A stretch of 64,000 nt of DNA from UBA5336 sp038745855 (GCA_038745855.1 JBCDLC010000014.1:1-64000); one strand, 5' to 3'; positions 53,866 through 63,423 are shown, counted from the stretch's first letter. The notes: generated from the sequence alone by a model not told the origin. A program made the numbers and translations.

Positions 53866-54438
53866 ATGAGCACGGATATCGCTGAAAACGATAATGTAGA
53901 TGTCGATGAAGAGCGTCGGGACTTCATCCACATCGCCACTGGAATGACAGCTGCGGCTGGCGCGGGCCTGCTGGCCTGGCCATTCGTCGATCAGATGAAC
54001 CCGGCGTCGGACACGAAAGCGGCGTCAAGTTTGGACGTTGACGTCTCCAAAGTGGTTGAAGGCAGTGAGATACGGGTGTTGATCGGTGGAAAGCCGTTCT
54101 TCATCCGTCACAGGACTGCCGCTGAGATTGCCTCTGCGCAATCGGCTAACCTCTCTGGAATGCGTGATCCCGAAGAAGACGCCGACAGGCTGGTCCCGAC
54201 GCCGAGTGGTGAGGTGAACCCCTCCATTCTCGTTATTTCCGGGGCCTGCACGCACTTGGGATGTGTGCCCGTTGGGCCCGGTGGCGGCAACCTCGGCGAT
54301 TTTGGTGGGTGGTACTGCCCCTGCCACGGGTCGCACTACGATACATCAGGGCGGATCCGTAAGGGACCCGCCCCGTCTAACTTGCCAGTTCCGACCTACC
54401 GTTACGTGTCGGACACTGTCGTCAACATTTCCCTATAG
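53866..54438 (+). CDS. petA: Ubiquinol-cytochrome c reductase Rieske iron-sulfur subunit
   Basis: 190 residues. The N-terminus EERRDFIHIATGMTAAAGAGLLAW is a Tat signal that stays as the membrane anchor. The 2Fe-2S site is CTHLGCVPVGPGGGNLGDFGGWYCPCHGSHYD, with CTHLGC and CPCHGSH both complete. It carries electrons from ubiquinol at the Qo site of cytochrome b to cytochrome c1. First gene of petABC, 14 bp before petB. Confidence 0.97.
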   Translation: MSTDIAENDNVDVDEERRDFIHIATGMTAAAGAGLLAWPFVDQMNPASDTKAASSLDVDVSKVVEGSEIRVLIGGKPFFIRHRTAAEIASAQSANLSGMRDPEEDADRLVPTPSGEVNPSILVISGACTHLGCVPVGPGGGNLGDFGGWYCPCHGSHYDTSGRIRKGPAPSNLPVPTYRYVSDTVVNISL

Positions 54439-54452
54439 GAGGCAAGCGAACT

Positions 54453-55910
54453 ATGAGCGGACATCAATCCACCTACGACCCCCAAACCGGGATCGAAAAA
54501 TGGATCGACGCGCGCTTGCCTTTGCCGCGCCTCGTCTACGACAGCTTTGTCGACTTCCCGACGCCAAAGAACCTGAACTACTGGTACACGTTCGGCGGCA
54601 TTCTCGCGCTCTGCCTGATGACGCAAATCATCACCGGCATCGTTCTTGCCATGCACTACACGGCTTCTGTCGATCTCGCTTTTGCCTCGGTTGAGCGGAT
54701 CATGCGGGATGTGCCCTACGGCTGGCTCCTCCGCTATATCCACGCGGTGGGTGCGTCCTTCTTCTTCCTCGCTGTTTACGTGCATATTTTCCGTGGGCTT
54801 TACTACGGGTCGTACAAAGCACCCCGTGAGGTGCTGTGGATCCTTGGTTGTGTGATTTTCCTCCTCATGATGGCCACGGCCTTCCTCGGCTACATGCTAC
54901 CCTGGGGGCAAATGTCCCTCCATGGCGCGAACGTGATCATCGGCCTGTTCGGCGCAATCCCACTGGTCGGTGAAAGCTTGCAAACGTGGCTGATGGGTGG
55001 TCCTTCGATTGGCAACCAAACGTTGCAACGCTTCTTCTCCCTGCACTATTTGTTGCCGTTCGTGATCGCTGGCGTGGTTATCCTTCACATCTGGGCCTTG
55101 CACGTGCCGGGTAACAATAACCCGACCGGTGTCGAAGTTCAGGACGTGAAGAAAGATACCGTTCCCTTCCACCCGTACTACACCGTGAAGGATGCATTCG
55201 CGATTGTGGTGTTCTTCATCGTCTTCGGTGCCTTCGTGTTCTATGCCCCGAACGTCCTGGGTCACGCCGACAACTACATCGAAGCAAACCCGTTGGTGAC
55301 GCCTGCGCACATCGTTCCCGAATGGTACCTGCTGCCGTTCTACGCCATTCTGCGTGCGATCACCTTCGACATTGGTCCCATCGACGCGAAGCTGCTCGGC
55401 GTTGTGGCGATGTTTGCCTCAATCGGTGTGCTGTTCGTGCTTCCGTGGCTCGACACGTCGAAAGTGAAGTCCATGCGCTACCGTCCGGTGGCTAAGCAGT
55501 TCTTCTTCGGCTTTGTCGTGGCCTGCCTACTTCTTGGTTGGTGCGGTGCAACGAACCCGGATAACCCGATCATCAAACTCGGTAGCGACCAGCTTGTGGT
55601 CTCCCACACCGATGCGAACGGGCTTCCAGCGTCGGCGACGTTTAGCGAGTACGAGGAAGCGAAAGCGCACATGGAAGCGCTTCCTGCAGAGTCTGCGCCG
55701 TCCATGGGCATTCAGGTGGCTCCGGCCTTCCGGTTCTTGCACCTCGGCCAGATCCTGACGTTGTACTACTTCGCGTATTTCCTCGTGATCCTTCCGGTGC
55801 TCGGTCTGCGGGAGCAACCGAAAGAAGAGCCGGAATCGATCCACAAGGCGATCCTTGGCAGTCATAGCCAGTCCGACGATGTGCGGTTGGTCCCGGCGGC
55901 AGCGGAATAG
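54453..55910 (+). CDS. petB: Cytochrome b of the bc1 complex, with loop insertion
   Basis: 485 residues, longer than the usual 420-440. Haem ligands are H97/H111 and H198/H212, at the same numbers as in Rhodobacter capsulatus. The Qo-site PEWY motif is at 289-292. Two oddities: the cd1 helix reads GQMSLHGANVIIGL (155-160), with His157 where most sequences have Trp in MSFWGATVI; and about 50 extra residues (roughly 372-425, with SEYEEAKAHMEALP) lie before the last helix in the C-terminal part. All eight helices seem present. AGGAGG precedes the ATG. Cytochrome b and c1 are separate here, not fused. Confidence 0.95.
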   Translation: MSGHQSTYDPQTGIEKWIDARLPLPRLVYDSFVDFPTPKNLNYWYTFGGILALCLMTQIITGIVLAMHYTASVDLAFASVERIMRDVPYGWLLRYIHAVGASFFFLAVYVHIFRGLYYGSYKAPREVLWILGCVIFLLMMATAFLGYMLPWGQMSLHGANVIIGLFGAIPLVGESLQTWLMGGPSIGNQTLQRFFSLHYLLPFVIAGVVILHIWALHVPGNNNPTGVEVQDVKKDTVPFHPYYTVKDAFAIVVFFIVFGAFVFYAPNVLGHADNYIEANPLVTPAHIVPEWYLLPFYAILRAITFDIGPIDAKLLGVVAMFASIGVLFVLPWLDTSKVKSMRYRPVAKQFFFGFVVACLLLGWCGATNPDNPIIKLGSDQLVVSHTDANGLPASATFSEYEEAKAHMEALPAESAPSMGIQVAPAFRFLHLGQILTLYYFAYFLVILPVLGLREQPKEEPESIHKAILGSHSQSDDVRLVPAAAE

Positions 55911-55923
55911 AGAGGGCGAGGAT

Positions 55924-56826
55924 ATGAAATCCCTCCGCAAGCTATTCATTGCCGGCTTGGGTCTGGCAATCGCCGGAACGGCGCACGCCGCCGGCGGTGC
56001 CAAACACCCAGATGGGCCGGAAGGCGGCTTTCCGTTTGAAGGTCCGCTAGGCAAGTTCGAGATGGACAGCGTCCAGCGCGGTTTTCAGGTCTACCGAGAG
56101 GTTTGTGCTTCGTGTCACAGCATGAAACTTCTCTCGTATCGAAACCTGGGGGAGCCTGGTGGCCCGTTCTACGATGAGTCCTACCCAAACCCGAACGACA
56201 ATCCGCAGGTTAAGGCGATTGCCGCTCAGGACATGGTTACCGATCCAATTCCCGACGAGTTCGGTGACCCCGTGATCCGTGCCGGTCGCCCCTCAGATAA
56301 TTTTGTCTCACCGTTTCCAAACGAGCAAATGGCGCGAGCGGCGAACAATGGCGCATATCCACCGGATTTCTCCGTCATCGTGAAGGCGCGTCACGGTGGG
56401 GCAAATTACATCTACAATCTGATCAAGGGATATCCCGAAAACGCATGGGATACCGAGCTCAAGATTGAAGATAAGGAGAACCCCGACCATAGCGGAACGA
56501 TTACCCAGCCGACGGGCCAGTACTACAACCCGTACATGCCCGGCGACGCGACCCCGCAGTGGGACGGCGACCCGCGTCACGTTCCCTACGGTGGCTTCCT
56601 TGCCATGTCCCCGCAGCTCACACCTGACCGTGTCACGTATCTCGATGGTACCGAAGCGACAGTGAGCCAAATGGCCTACGACGTCGCGCAATTCCTGGCC
56701 TGGGCGTCTGAGCCGAAACAGACCAATCGGAAGTCGCTTGGCCTGGCTGTGATGATCTATCTCACGATCCTCGCGGTCCTGCTCTGGTTCTCCTACAAGC
56801 GCATCTGGAGAAACGTCGAGCACTAG
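55924..56826 (+). CDS. petC: Cytochrome c1 of the bc1 complex
   Basis: 300 residues. Signal peptide MKSLRKLFIAGLGLAIAGTAHA, haem site VCASCH (CxxCH), and C-terminal transmembrane anchor LAVMIYLTILAVLLWFSYKRIW. The axial methionine is probably in GGFLAMSPQLTPDRVTY. It takes electrons from the Rieske protein and passes them to soluble cytochrome c. ATG 55924 has GAGGAT upstream; the longer frame overlaps petB. A hairpin 25 bp after the stop probably ends the operon. Confidence 0.96.
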   Translation: MKSLRKLFIAGLGLAIAGTAHAAGGAKHPDGPEGGFPFEGPLGKFEMDSVQRGFQVYREVCASCHSMKLLSYRNLGEPGGPFYDESYPNPNDNPQVKAIAAQDMVTDPIPDEFGDPVIRAGRPSDNFVSPFPNEQMARAANNGAYPPDFSVIVKARHGGANYIYNLIKGYPENAWDTELKIEDKENPDHSGTITQPTGQYYNPYMPGDATPQWDGDPRHVPYGGFLAMSPQLTPDRVTYLDGTEATVSQMAYDVAQFLAWASEPKQTNRKSLGLAVMIYLTILAVLLWFSYKRIWRNVEH

Positions 56827-56851
56827 GCGTTTCCGAGTACACCATCGTAAG

Positions 56852-56882
56852 AAGCGCCGCGGCTCCAAATGCTGTGGCGCTT
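56852..56882 (+). terminator. Probable terminator after petABC
   Basis: AAGCGCC (56852-56858) pairs with GGCGCTT (56876-56882); the stem extends by four further pairs with G-U wobbles. It lies 25 bp after the petC stop and ends in a short TTT. No other coding region is apparent in 56827-57121. Confidence 0.5.
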
Positions 56883-57121
56883 TGCTGTTATGGGTGGTGA
56901 CCTTCGAGCATCGAAACACGAGAGGTGCACCCTCGTTCAGGCATGGCGCGCACAAAAAGAGACCTCTAGGTCAGCACCGAGCGACCATCTACAAGTGCGC
57001 TGCTTTCTGGCCCCAGCGCGGCTGACCAGTCTGCGCCGGTTTAGCGCCGACGATTGTTTTTCTTGATTGGATGGGCCCCGCGAGGCACGCTCCCCGACGA
57101 TGCAATTGAGGGAGCAGGCCG

Positions 57122-59209
57122 GTGACGGGAACAATTCTGCGAAGCGTCCTGGGGGCGGGTCTTCTGACTCTCGTTTCCGCATGTGTGATCATCACAGACG
57201 ACACTGAGCCCGTTTCGGTTTCGATCGAAACGGACCTGACGGACAATGAAGGTCTGGCGCCCGTCCCTCTATCCTCTGCCCGGTCGGCGGGAACGCCAGA
57301 GCGGGTGGAGGTCGGAAATCTAGTGATGGAGAACATCCCGCCCATCCCACTGGAAATTAGCAATCGCCTCAATCAATACCAGAATGTCCGTGGCCACAGC
57401 TTTGAGGATTGGGCGGGCGACAGCGTATTGCTATCGACCCGCTTTGCCGACGTTTCCCAGATCCATCGCGTGGACGTGCCAAATGGCGCTCGGGCCCAAC
57501 TCACTTTCTTTGATGAACCCGTGACCAGCGCTCTGACAGCGCCCGATGGCCAGAGCTTCCTGTTCGGAAAGGATACGGGTGGCGATGAGTTCTACCAAGG
57601 TCACCTGTATACCCTGGCGAACGGCGAGATCACGGTGTTCACCGAACCCGGCACCCGAAATGGCGGCCTGATATGGGCCGACGGTGGAGACCTCGCCGTC
57701 TGGTACCGTGCGAAGGAAGGCGAGGCAGACTGGGATATCCTCGCGGCCAACCCATCCGACCCCTCAAGTCTGCGCGTCGTGCATGAAGGTGAGGGCGCAT
57801 TGATCCCTGTCGATCTTTCCAGCGACGGCTCCACCGCGCTGGTGCAGCAGTACATCTCAATCACCAAGAGCCGGTTGTTCACTCTCGACATGGCGACGGG
57901 CGCGCTCACGGAGCTCAATCCCGACCTTGACGTCTCCTATAACGGCGCAACCTTTCTGCCGGACGGGTCCATCCTCACGGCGACGGATCACGAAGCCGAA
58001 TTCGTCAATCTTGTAGCGCTCGACCCAGAGACCGGGGAGATGGCGTCGTTCACGGAGAACATCTCCTGGGATGTGGGGGATTTCGATGTGTCACCCGATG
58101 GCGATACGGTCGTTTTCACCGTCAATGAAGGCGGGCTCGGCAGCATCCGTTTGCTGGACGTCGCAAGCGGAACCGTGAGCAACGGACCGGAACTGCCGGT
58201 GGGCGTGGCCTATGGACCGATATTCAAGCGCGACGGATCAGCCGTTGGCTTCAGCTTCACCGCTGCGACCAGCCCTTCCGATGCCTACAGCTTCGATGTG
58301 GAAACGAAAGCGCTGACCCGGTGGACCAATGCGGAAGTCGGCGGGATGGATACTGCTGATTTCGTGGCCCCTGAAATCTTCACGTTCCCCAATGCCGACG
58401 GCATGGATATCCCAGCATTCGTCTATCGCCCGGAAGGCGGCGGGGCCGCAGGAGACGCGCGACCAGTCATTATCTCAATCCATGGCGGCCCGGAAGGACA
58501 GGCGCGGCCGACATTCACAGCGACTTACCAATACTGGTTGAAGGAGTTGGGCGCAGCGGTCGTGGTCCCGAATGTCCGCGGCTCATCGGGCTATGGCAAG
58601 ACCTATGTCGGGCTCGACAATGGACTGAACCGCAAGAAATCGGTCGAGGATATCGGTGCCTTGCTCGATTGGATCGATGCCCAGGAGGATCTGGACGCAA
58701 GCAGGGTCGTTGTCTTTGGCGGGTCTTATGGCGGGTACATGGTGCTCGCGTCGATGATCGACTACGGAGACCGTTTGGCCGGCGGTATAAACATCGTCGG
58801 GATTTCCGACTTCAAGACATTCTTGAAGAACACACAGGATTATCGCCGAGACCTGCGCCGAGCCGAGTATGGTGATGAACGGGACCCAGAGATCTCGGCA
58901 TTCTTCGACGAGATTTCGCCCCTTCGCAACGCAGACAAGATCACCAAGCCGATCTTCATCATCCAAGGCTTCAACGACCCCCGTGTACCTTATACCGAGT
59001 CCGAGCAGATCCTGGAAGCGATCCGCGAAAACGGCGTTGAGGCTTGGTTTTTGATGGCGATGGATGAGGGACATGGCTTCAGGAAGAAGGCCAATCGCGG
59101 GTTCCAACGCGAAGCTGAAACGTTGTTTCTACAGCGGGTTCTCGAACTTGACGGCGGATTTGGCGGAGATGGGGCAGGTGGGGCAATAATCGAGCTCGTG
59201 GCAGAATAG
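57122..59209 (+). CDS. S9 family peptidase, predicted lipoprotein
   Basis: 695 residues from a GTG start. TILRSVLGAGLLTLVSAC is a lipoprotein signal with lipobox VSAC. A beta-propeller domain runs to about residue 400, followed by the prolyl-oligopeptidase domain: SIHGGPEGQARPTF, VPNVRGSSGYGKTY, nucleophile S535 in FGGSYGGYMV, acid in GFNDPRVPYTES and histidine in MDEGHGFRKK. These are DPP-IV/acylaminoacyl-peptidase type. Probably a periplasmic exo- or oligopeptidase. GGGAGC lies upstream of the GTG. A small membrane protein gene follows after 11 bp. Confidence 0.92.
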   Translation: MTGTILRSVLGAGLLTLVSACVIITDDTEPVSVSIETDLTDNEGLAPVPLSSARSAGTPERVEVGNLVMENIPPIPLEISNRLNQYQNVRGHSFEDWAGDSVLLSTRFADVSQIHRVDVPNGARAQLTFFDEPVTSALTAPDGQSFLFGKDTGGDEFYQGHLYTLANGEITVFTEPGTRNGGLIWADGGDLAVWYRAKEGEADWDILAANPSDPSSLRVVHEGEGALIPVDLSSDGSTALVQQYISITKSRLFTLDMATGALTELNPDLDVSYNGATFLPDGSILTATDHEAEFVNLVALDPETGEMASFTENISWDVGDFDVSPDGDTVVFTVNEGGLGSIRLLDVASGTVSNGPELPVGVAYGPIFKRDGSAVGFSFTAATSPSDAYSFDVETKALTRWTNAEVGGMDTADFVAPEIFTFPNADGMDIPAFVYRPEGGGAAGDARPVIISIHGGPEGQARPTFTATYQYWLKELGAAVVVPNVRGSSGYGKTYVGLDNGLNRKKSVEDIGALLDWIDAQEDLDASRVVVFGGSYGGYMVLASMIDYGDRLAGGINIVGISDFKTFLKNTQDYRRDLRRAEYGDERDPEISAFFDEISPLRNADKITKPIFIIQGFNDPRVPYTESEQILEAIRENGVEAWFLMAMDEGHGFRKKANRGFQREAETLFLQRVLELDGGFGGDGAGGAIIELVAE

Positions 59210-59220
59210 GAGCAACGGCG

Positions 59221-59739
59221 ATGGCATTCGATTCCATAGGCGTGTTCACTCGGGTCGGCGAGGACGCACGGGTTCAGGTCGTTGCAAACCCAAACGCCCC
59301 ACAAGCACCCGCCGGGGGCACCAGTACCAGAATAGCCGCACGGCTTGCGATCGTGCTTGCCATGGGCCTCACCGCCGCTGGGACGCTCCTCGCCGTGGGA
59401 CCGCAGCGGATATCCGAAACGGCTGCCGCATTGGGGCCAGAACTCACGCGGCTCTTCCTGGCGATGGCGGCGATCAAGGGCCTAGCGGTTATCGGTCTGG
59501 CGTGGGCCGTTATGTGGCGCCTCGGCGAACCCGCGAGCATACGCGGGACAACCGCATATTTGGTGTCGTGTACGGCGATGGCCGCAGGCCTCGCTGGGAT
59601 GATCACTCTGAACGGGATGGCTGTTTCCGCTATCGTTCTCCACGCTGGGCTGGTCGGAACGCTCGTTCTGTTGTGGCGAGACCAGGCGATCGCTGCGCGA
59701 TTGCAACGGGCGCTCTCCTTCGGTCGAGAACACCGCTGA
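59221..59739 (+). CDS. Small membrane protein of unknown function
   Basis: 172 residues with four predicted transmembrane helices (about 38-60, 75-98, 108-130 and 132-150) after a soluble N-terminus containing PNAPQAPAGGTST. No motif is recognisable. GGAG lies nine bases before the ATG, and the gene starts 11 bp after the S9 peptidase stop, so it may be co-transcribed. A gap of 136 bp separates it from the cold-shock gene. Confidence 0.65.
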   Translation: MAFDSIGVFTRVGEDARVQVVANPNAPQAPAGGTSTRIAARLAIVLAMGLTAAGTLLAVGPQRISETAAALGPELTRLFLAMAAIKGLAVIGLAWAVMWRLGEPASIRGTTAYLVSCTAMAAGLAGMITLNGMAVSAIVLHAGLVGTLVLLWRDQAIAARLQRALSFGREHR

Positions 59740-59875
59740 CGCCACGAAAAGCGCTTAACACGAATGTAATCTAGGGTTGCCGCAGGCTCGCCATTTTTTC
59801 AGTGCCCTAAGTCGAAGTGCCGTGACAAACGCGAACCCGAGAAGTACGGTTCGTGTGCTGGGGGTTTGACAGACC

Positions 59876-60406
59876 ATGACCGAGTTAGCGGAGACGTCGC
59901 ATCATATGGATGAGCCACTGCCCGTTCGTGTCACCGGACATGTAAAATGGTTCGATGCAGCCAAAGGCTATGGCTTCGTGATTTCAGAGGCGGTCGATGG
60001 CGTCGAAATTACCGACGACATCATGATGCACGTCTCCTGTTTGCGCGATATCGACGAGACCCATGCCGATGAGCGTGCCCGCATCGTGTGCGATGTCGTC
60101 AAGCGTGACAGGGGCTGGCAGGTTGTCCAGATCATCGAGATGGAGCGCCCGCGCAAGGTGCTCGGCCGCGAAACCGGCGACCTACCTGCTCTGGAGCGCG
60201 TCACGGTCAAATGGTTCAACCGTTTGAAGGGCTACGGTTTTGTGAACCGCGTGGGCGAGACGGAAGATATCTTCGTCCATGCCGTGGTGTTGCGCCGGTC
60301 GGGCTACGAGGTGATCGAACCCGGACAGATCCTCCAGGTCGCCATCGATGCCGGTGCGAAGGGGCAACACATCGCATATGTGAAACCCGACGGCGTTGGC
60401 GACTAG
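59876..60406 (+). CDS. Cold-shock protein with two CSD domains
   Basis: 176 residues carrying two cold-shock domains: GHVKWFDAAKGYGFVISE (residues about 21-38) and TVKWFNRLKGYGFVNRVGETEDIFVHAVV in the second half. RNP1 (KGYGFV) is intact twice; RNP2 is IMMHVS in the first and IFVHAVV in the second. Double-domain CSPs are typical of Caulobacter and relatives, where some act in stationary phase instead of cold. It binds single-stranded RNA/DNA. The 136-bp upstream leader is long enough for a structured 5' UTR, but I found no clear cold-box. Confidence 0.93.
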   Translation: MTELAETSHHMDEPLPVRVTGHVKWFDAAKGYGFVISEAVDGVEITDDIMMHVSCLRDIDETHADERARIVCDVVKRDRGWQVVQIIEMERPRKVLGRETGDLPALERVTVKWFNRLKGYGFVNRVGETEDIFVHAVVLRRSGYEVIEPGQILQVAIDAGAKGQHIAYVKPDGVGD

Positions 60407-60563
60407 CACTTTACGCTTGTCCTTCCGGGCCGCGCCGCGTGGATTTTCTGACGAAAAAGCTTGGCGCGCTTCTCCCATGGCGTCATGAAAAGCCCTCCAC
60501 AGGCGATGGAGCCAAACCTGGACCCGAACCCAGTTCTGGGCCACCGAGTACGGAGAGACTGTC

Positions 60564-61088
60564 ATGAAAAGCCTTTTCCTCACCATGGGCCTGATCGGTT
60601 ATCTGGCAATAGAGGGCGTCTCTACCCCCGCAGCAAACGCGCAAACGGCGCCGCAGCCAACGCTTGAACAGGAAGCACTCTCCGTCCGTTCCGATGAGAC
60701 CGTGCACACGTTTACGGTCGAGATTGCCGACGATCCTGAGGAGGTTGCAACCGGTATGATGGGCCGGGAAGCGCTGGCCGATGATGCCGGCATGCTGTTC
60801 GATCTGGGCGGTGTTCGCGAAGCGAGTTTCTGGATGAAGGACGTCGTCATCCCGCTCGACATGCTGTTTATCGACAGCGGCGGCCAAGTGGTGGCGATCG
60901 CGGAAAACGCCGTGCCTGGTTCGATACGCAGGATCAATCCAGGCGTCCCTGTGCGCGGCGTGTTGGAACTTCGGGGGGGACTGGCCCGCGAATTGTCACT
61001 GGAACCTGGCGACGTGGTGCAACACGACCTGTTCGGTACGGGCACAGACACAGGCGCAGGCCCAGACACCAGCATAGAGGAGCGCTAG
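60564..61088 (+). CDS. Secreted DUF192 protein
   Basis: 174 residues. A Sec signal peptide (about 1-26, ending ANA) precedes a DUF192 domain: FTVEIADDPEEVATGMMGREALADDAGMLFDLGGVREASFWMKDVVIPLDMLFID. The M-M-G-R and FWMKDVxIPLD sequences are hallmarks of the family. Members are small exported beta-barrels of unknown function. It lies 14 bp before the thioesterase gene. Confidence 0.9.
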   Translation: MKSLFLTMGLIGYLAIEGVSTPAANAQTAPQPTLEQEALSVRSDETVHTFTVEIADDPEEVATGMMGREALADDAGMLFDLGGVREASFWMKDVVIPLDMLFIDSGGQVVAIAENAVPGSIRRINPGVPVRGVLELRGGLARELSLEPGDVVQHDLFGTGTDTGAGPDTSIEER

Positions 61089-61101
61089 TCGGCATAGCCC
61101 T

Positions 61102-61569
61102 GTGACCGAAACCCCTTCTTCGCTAGGCGCTGACCCCACTTCCGCGGAGGTCCCTGACGGTTTCGCACCGACGAATTCCCGGGGCCCCTTCACCATGCAC
61201 AATGGCCCGATCTACCGGGCGACGGCCGAAGGCGATTTCCGCTCCGGCTTCCACGTGCTGGATCGCCATTGCAATGGCTTGGGGTTTCTCCATGGCGGCA
61301 TGATTTCCGCATTCGCCGACGGGGCGCTCGCCTGGGGCGTATGGAACCGGACCGAACGTCTGTCGGTGACGTTGAAATTGACCTTGTCGTTCCTCGACAT
61401 CATCCGATTAGGCAGTTGGGTGGAAGCAAAACCCGTGGTGACCGCCGTTGATGGCGACCTGGTTTATGCCCACGCACTGATACGCGTCGTTGCCGGAGCG
61501 GGTTCGGACGAAAACGCCGCTGCCCGGGCGGACGCCGTGTTCCGCCTGCTTAGGCGACGCAAGCCATGA
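61102..61569 (+). CDS. PaaI-like thioesterase
   Basis: 155 residues, hot-dog fold. The characteristic sequence CNGLGFLHGGMISAFADGALAWG holds the HGG motif with a downstream Asp that serves as general base in PaaI/YbgC-type acyl-CoA thioesterases. A GTG start at 61102, 14 bp after the DUF192 gene. Cytoplasmic. The acyl-CoA substrate cannot be deduced. The stop lies about 80 bp before tRNA-Pro. Confidence 0.85.
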   Translation: MTETPSSLGADPTSAEVPDGFAPTNSRGPFTMHNGPIYRATAEGDFRSGFHVLDRHCNGLGFLHGGMISAFADGALAWGVWNRTERLSVTLKLTLSFLDIIRLGSWVEAKPVVTAVDGDLVYAHALIRVVAGAGSDENAAARADAVFRLLRRRKP

Positions 61570-61650
61570 TGTCCGGTGTTGCGACCGAACAGACGTTTCT
61601 GCACGGGAAGTGTTGGCATTTGCCGCCAGGACTCGCTAAAGACGGCGCAT

Positions 61651-61727
<77 letters not shown>

Positions 61728-61747
61728 GTTTTCGATAGGCGCACATG

Positions 61748-61762
61748 CCCCTTGTCCAGGGG
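61748..61762. terminator. Weak hairpin between tRNA-Pro and gatB
   Basis: CCCCT and AGGGG arms with a TGTCC loop lie between convergent tRNA-Pro and gatB. It may help terminate either transcript, but the stem is only five pairs and no T tract is adjacent. Confidence 0.3.
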
Positions 61763-61789
61763 ACCCGTCCTTCGCACGCATCCGCGTCC

Positions 61790-63307
61790 TCATTCGAGCC
61801 CAAGCTTCGCCTTCAGGATCTGATTGACGGCGCCCGGGTTTGCCTTGCCACCCGAAGCCTTCATGACCTGGCCAACAAACCACCCCATCGCCTTTGGCTT
61901 TTCCTTCACGGAGGCGGCCTGCTCAGGATTGGCAGCGATGATCTCGTCGACGATCTTCTCGATAACGCTGGTGTCTGTGACCTGTTTCAGGCCCTCTCGG
62001 TCGACGACATTTGCCGCGTCATCGCCCGTCTCGATCATCTTTTCGAAGACGGTTTTCGCGATCTTTCCCGAGATCGTACCAACAGCGATAAGATCGATCA
62101 GACCACCCAGCTTAGGCGCGGAAATGGGGCTGTTTGCCAGCGCGATGTCCTCGCGATTGAGATAGCCGAACAACTCCTGGGACACCCAATTGGCCGCAAG
62201 TTTCGGGTCCCGCCCCTTGGCCACGGCCTCATAGAAATCGGCACTTTCGGTATCGGCGGTGAGTACACCGGCATCGTAGCGAGACAGTTTGTACTCCGCT
62301 TCGAAACGCGCCCGTTTTTCATCTGGCAGTTCGGGCAAGCTCTTCCGGATCGCATCCACAAAAGCGTCATCGAATTCTAGAGGCAGCAAATCGGGATCGG
62401 GAAAGTAGCGATAATCATGGGCGTCTTCCTTCGACCGCATGGACCGGGTTTCGCCCTTGTTGGGATCGAAAAGACGCGTCTCTTGGTCCACCGTACCGCC
62501 AGCCTCAAGAATATCGATCTGGCGACGGGCCTCATATTCGATGGCCTGCTGGATGAATCGGAAAGAGTTCATGTTCTTCAGTTCGCACCGGGTTCCGAGA
62601 TGGCTGAAATCGCCCGTTTCCCGGAACTTCTCATAGTCCCCGGGCCTGCAAACCGAGACATTCACGTCAGCACGAAGATTGCCCTTTTCCATATCGCCGT
62701 CACACGTGCCAAGGGCCACGAGGATCGCTTTCAGCTTCTTGACGTACGCCGCCGCTTCCAGCGGTGTGCGGATGTGGGGCTTGGACACGATCTCCATCAG
62801 CGCCACGCCCGAACGGTTCAAGTCGACATAGGTTGCGGTCGGATCCATATCGTGGATCGACTTTCCCGCATCCTGTTCGAGGTGCAACCGCTCGATACCG
62901 ACGGCGACGGAGTAAGCGGGATCGCCATGGGCGGGTTCCACATCCACTTCGATTGCACCTTCCCCGACGATCGGATGGGCGAACTGGCTGATCTGATAGC
63001 CCTGGGGCAGGTCAGGATAGAAGTAGTTCTTCCGATCAAACCGGGACCAGGTGTTGATCTCCGCTTTCAGGCCAAGTCCCGTCCGAACGGCCTGTTCGAC
63101 GCAGAACTGGTTGATGACGGGAAGCATGCCTGGCATCGCCGCGTCGACCAGCGACACGTTCGCGTTTGGATCGGCGCCGAAAGCCGTGGAGGCGCCAGAA
63201 AAAAGCTTGGCGTTCGAGGCAACCTGGGCGTGCACTTCGAGGCCCATGACCAATTCCCAATCGCCGGTTTCGCCTTCGATTGTGTATGTGGGCCGAACCG
63301 CAGACAT
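61790..63307 (-). CDS. gatB: Aspartyl/glutamyl-tRNA amidotransferase subunit B
   Basis: 505 residues. GatB features: WELVMGLEVHAQVASNAKLFSG, AMPGMLPVINQFCVEQAVRTGL, FDRKNYFYPDLPQGYQISQ, DLNRSGVALMEIVSKP and RCELKNMNSFRFI in the cradle domain, then a helical domain and YqeY-like tail ending in GGKANPGAVNQILKAKL. With GatA and GatC it amidates Glu-tRNA(Gln) and Asp-tRNA(Asn). ATG 63307 has GGAGCG upstream; ATG 63319 is in frame. gatA lies upstream on the same strand with one small gene between. Confidence 0.96.
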   Translation of the reverse strand: MSAVRPTYTIEGETGDWELVMGLEVHAQVASNAKLFSGASTAFGADPNANVSLVDAAMPGMLPVINQFCVEQAVRTGLGLKAEINTWSRFDRKNYFYPDLPQGYQISQFAHPIVGEGAIEVDVEPAHGDPAYSVAVGIERLHLEQDAGKSIHDMDPTATYVDLNRSGVALMEIVSKPHIRTPLEAAAYVKKLKAILVALGTCDGDMEKGNLRADVNVSVCRPGDYEKFRETGDFSHLGTRCELKNMNSFRFIQQAIEYEARRQIDILEAGGTVDQETRLFDPNKGETRSMRSKEDAHDYRYFPDPDLLPLEFDDAFVDAIRKSLPELPDEKRARFEAEYKLSRYDAGVLTADTESADFYEAVAKGRDPKLAANWVSQELFGYLNREDIALANSPISAPKLGGLIDLIAVGTISGKIAKTVFEKMIETGDDAANVVDREGLKQVTDTSVIEKIVDEIIAANPEQAASVKEKPKAMGWFVGQVMKASGGKANPGAVNQILKAKLGLE

Positions 63308-63423
63308 GGGCCGCTCCATTCTGTTTACACCGCGTCTCCACCCTCTAATCAGGTGCTGCGATACCGCGCAAGCCAACCGCTCGATCCCGCCGGCCTTTGT
63401 CGCCGGGCGCGTCTCCGCCGTCC

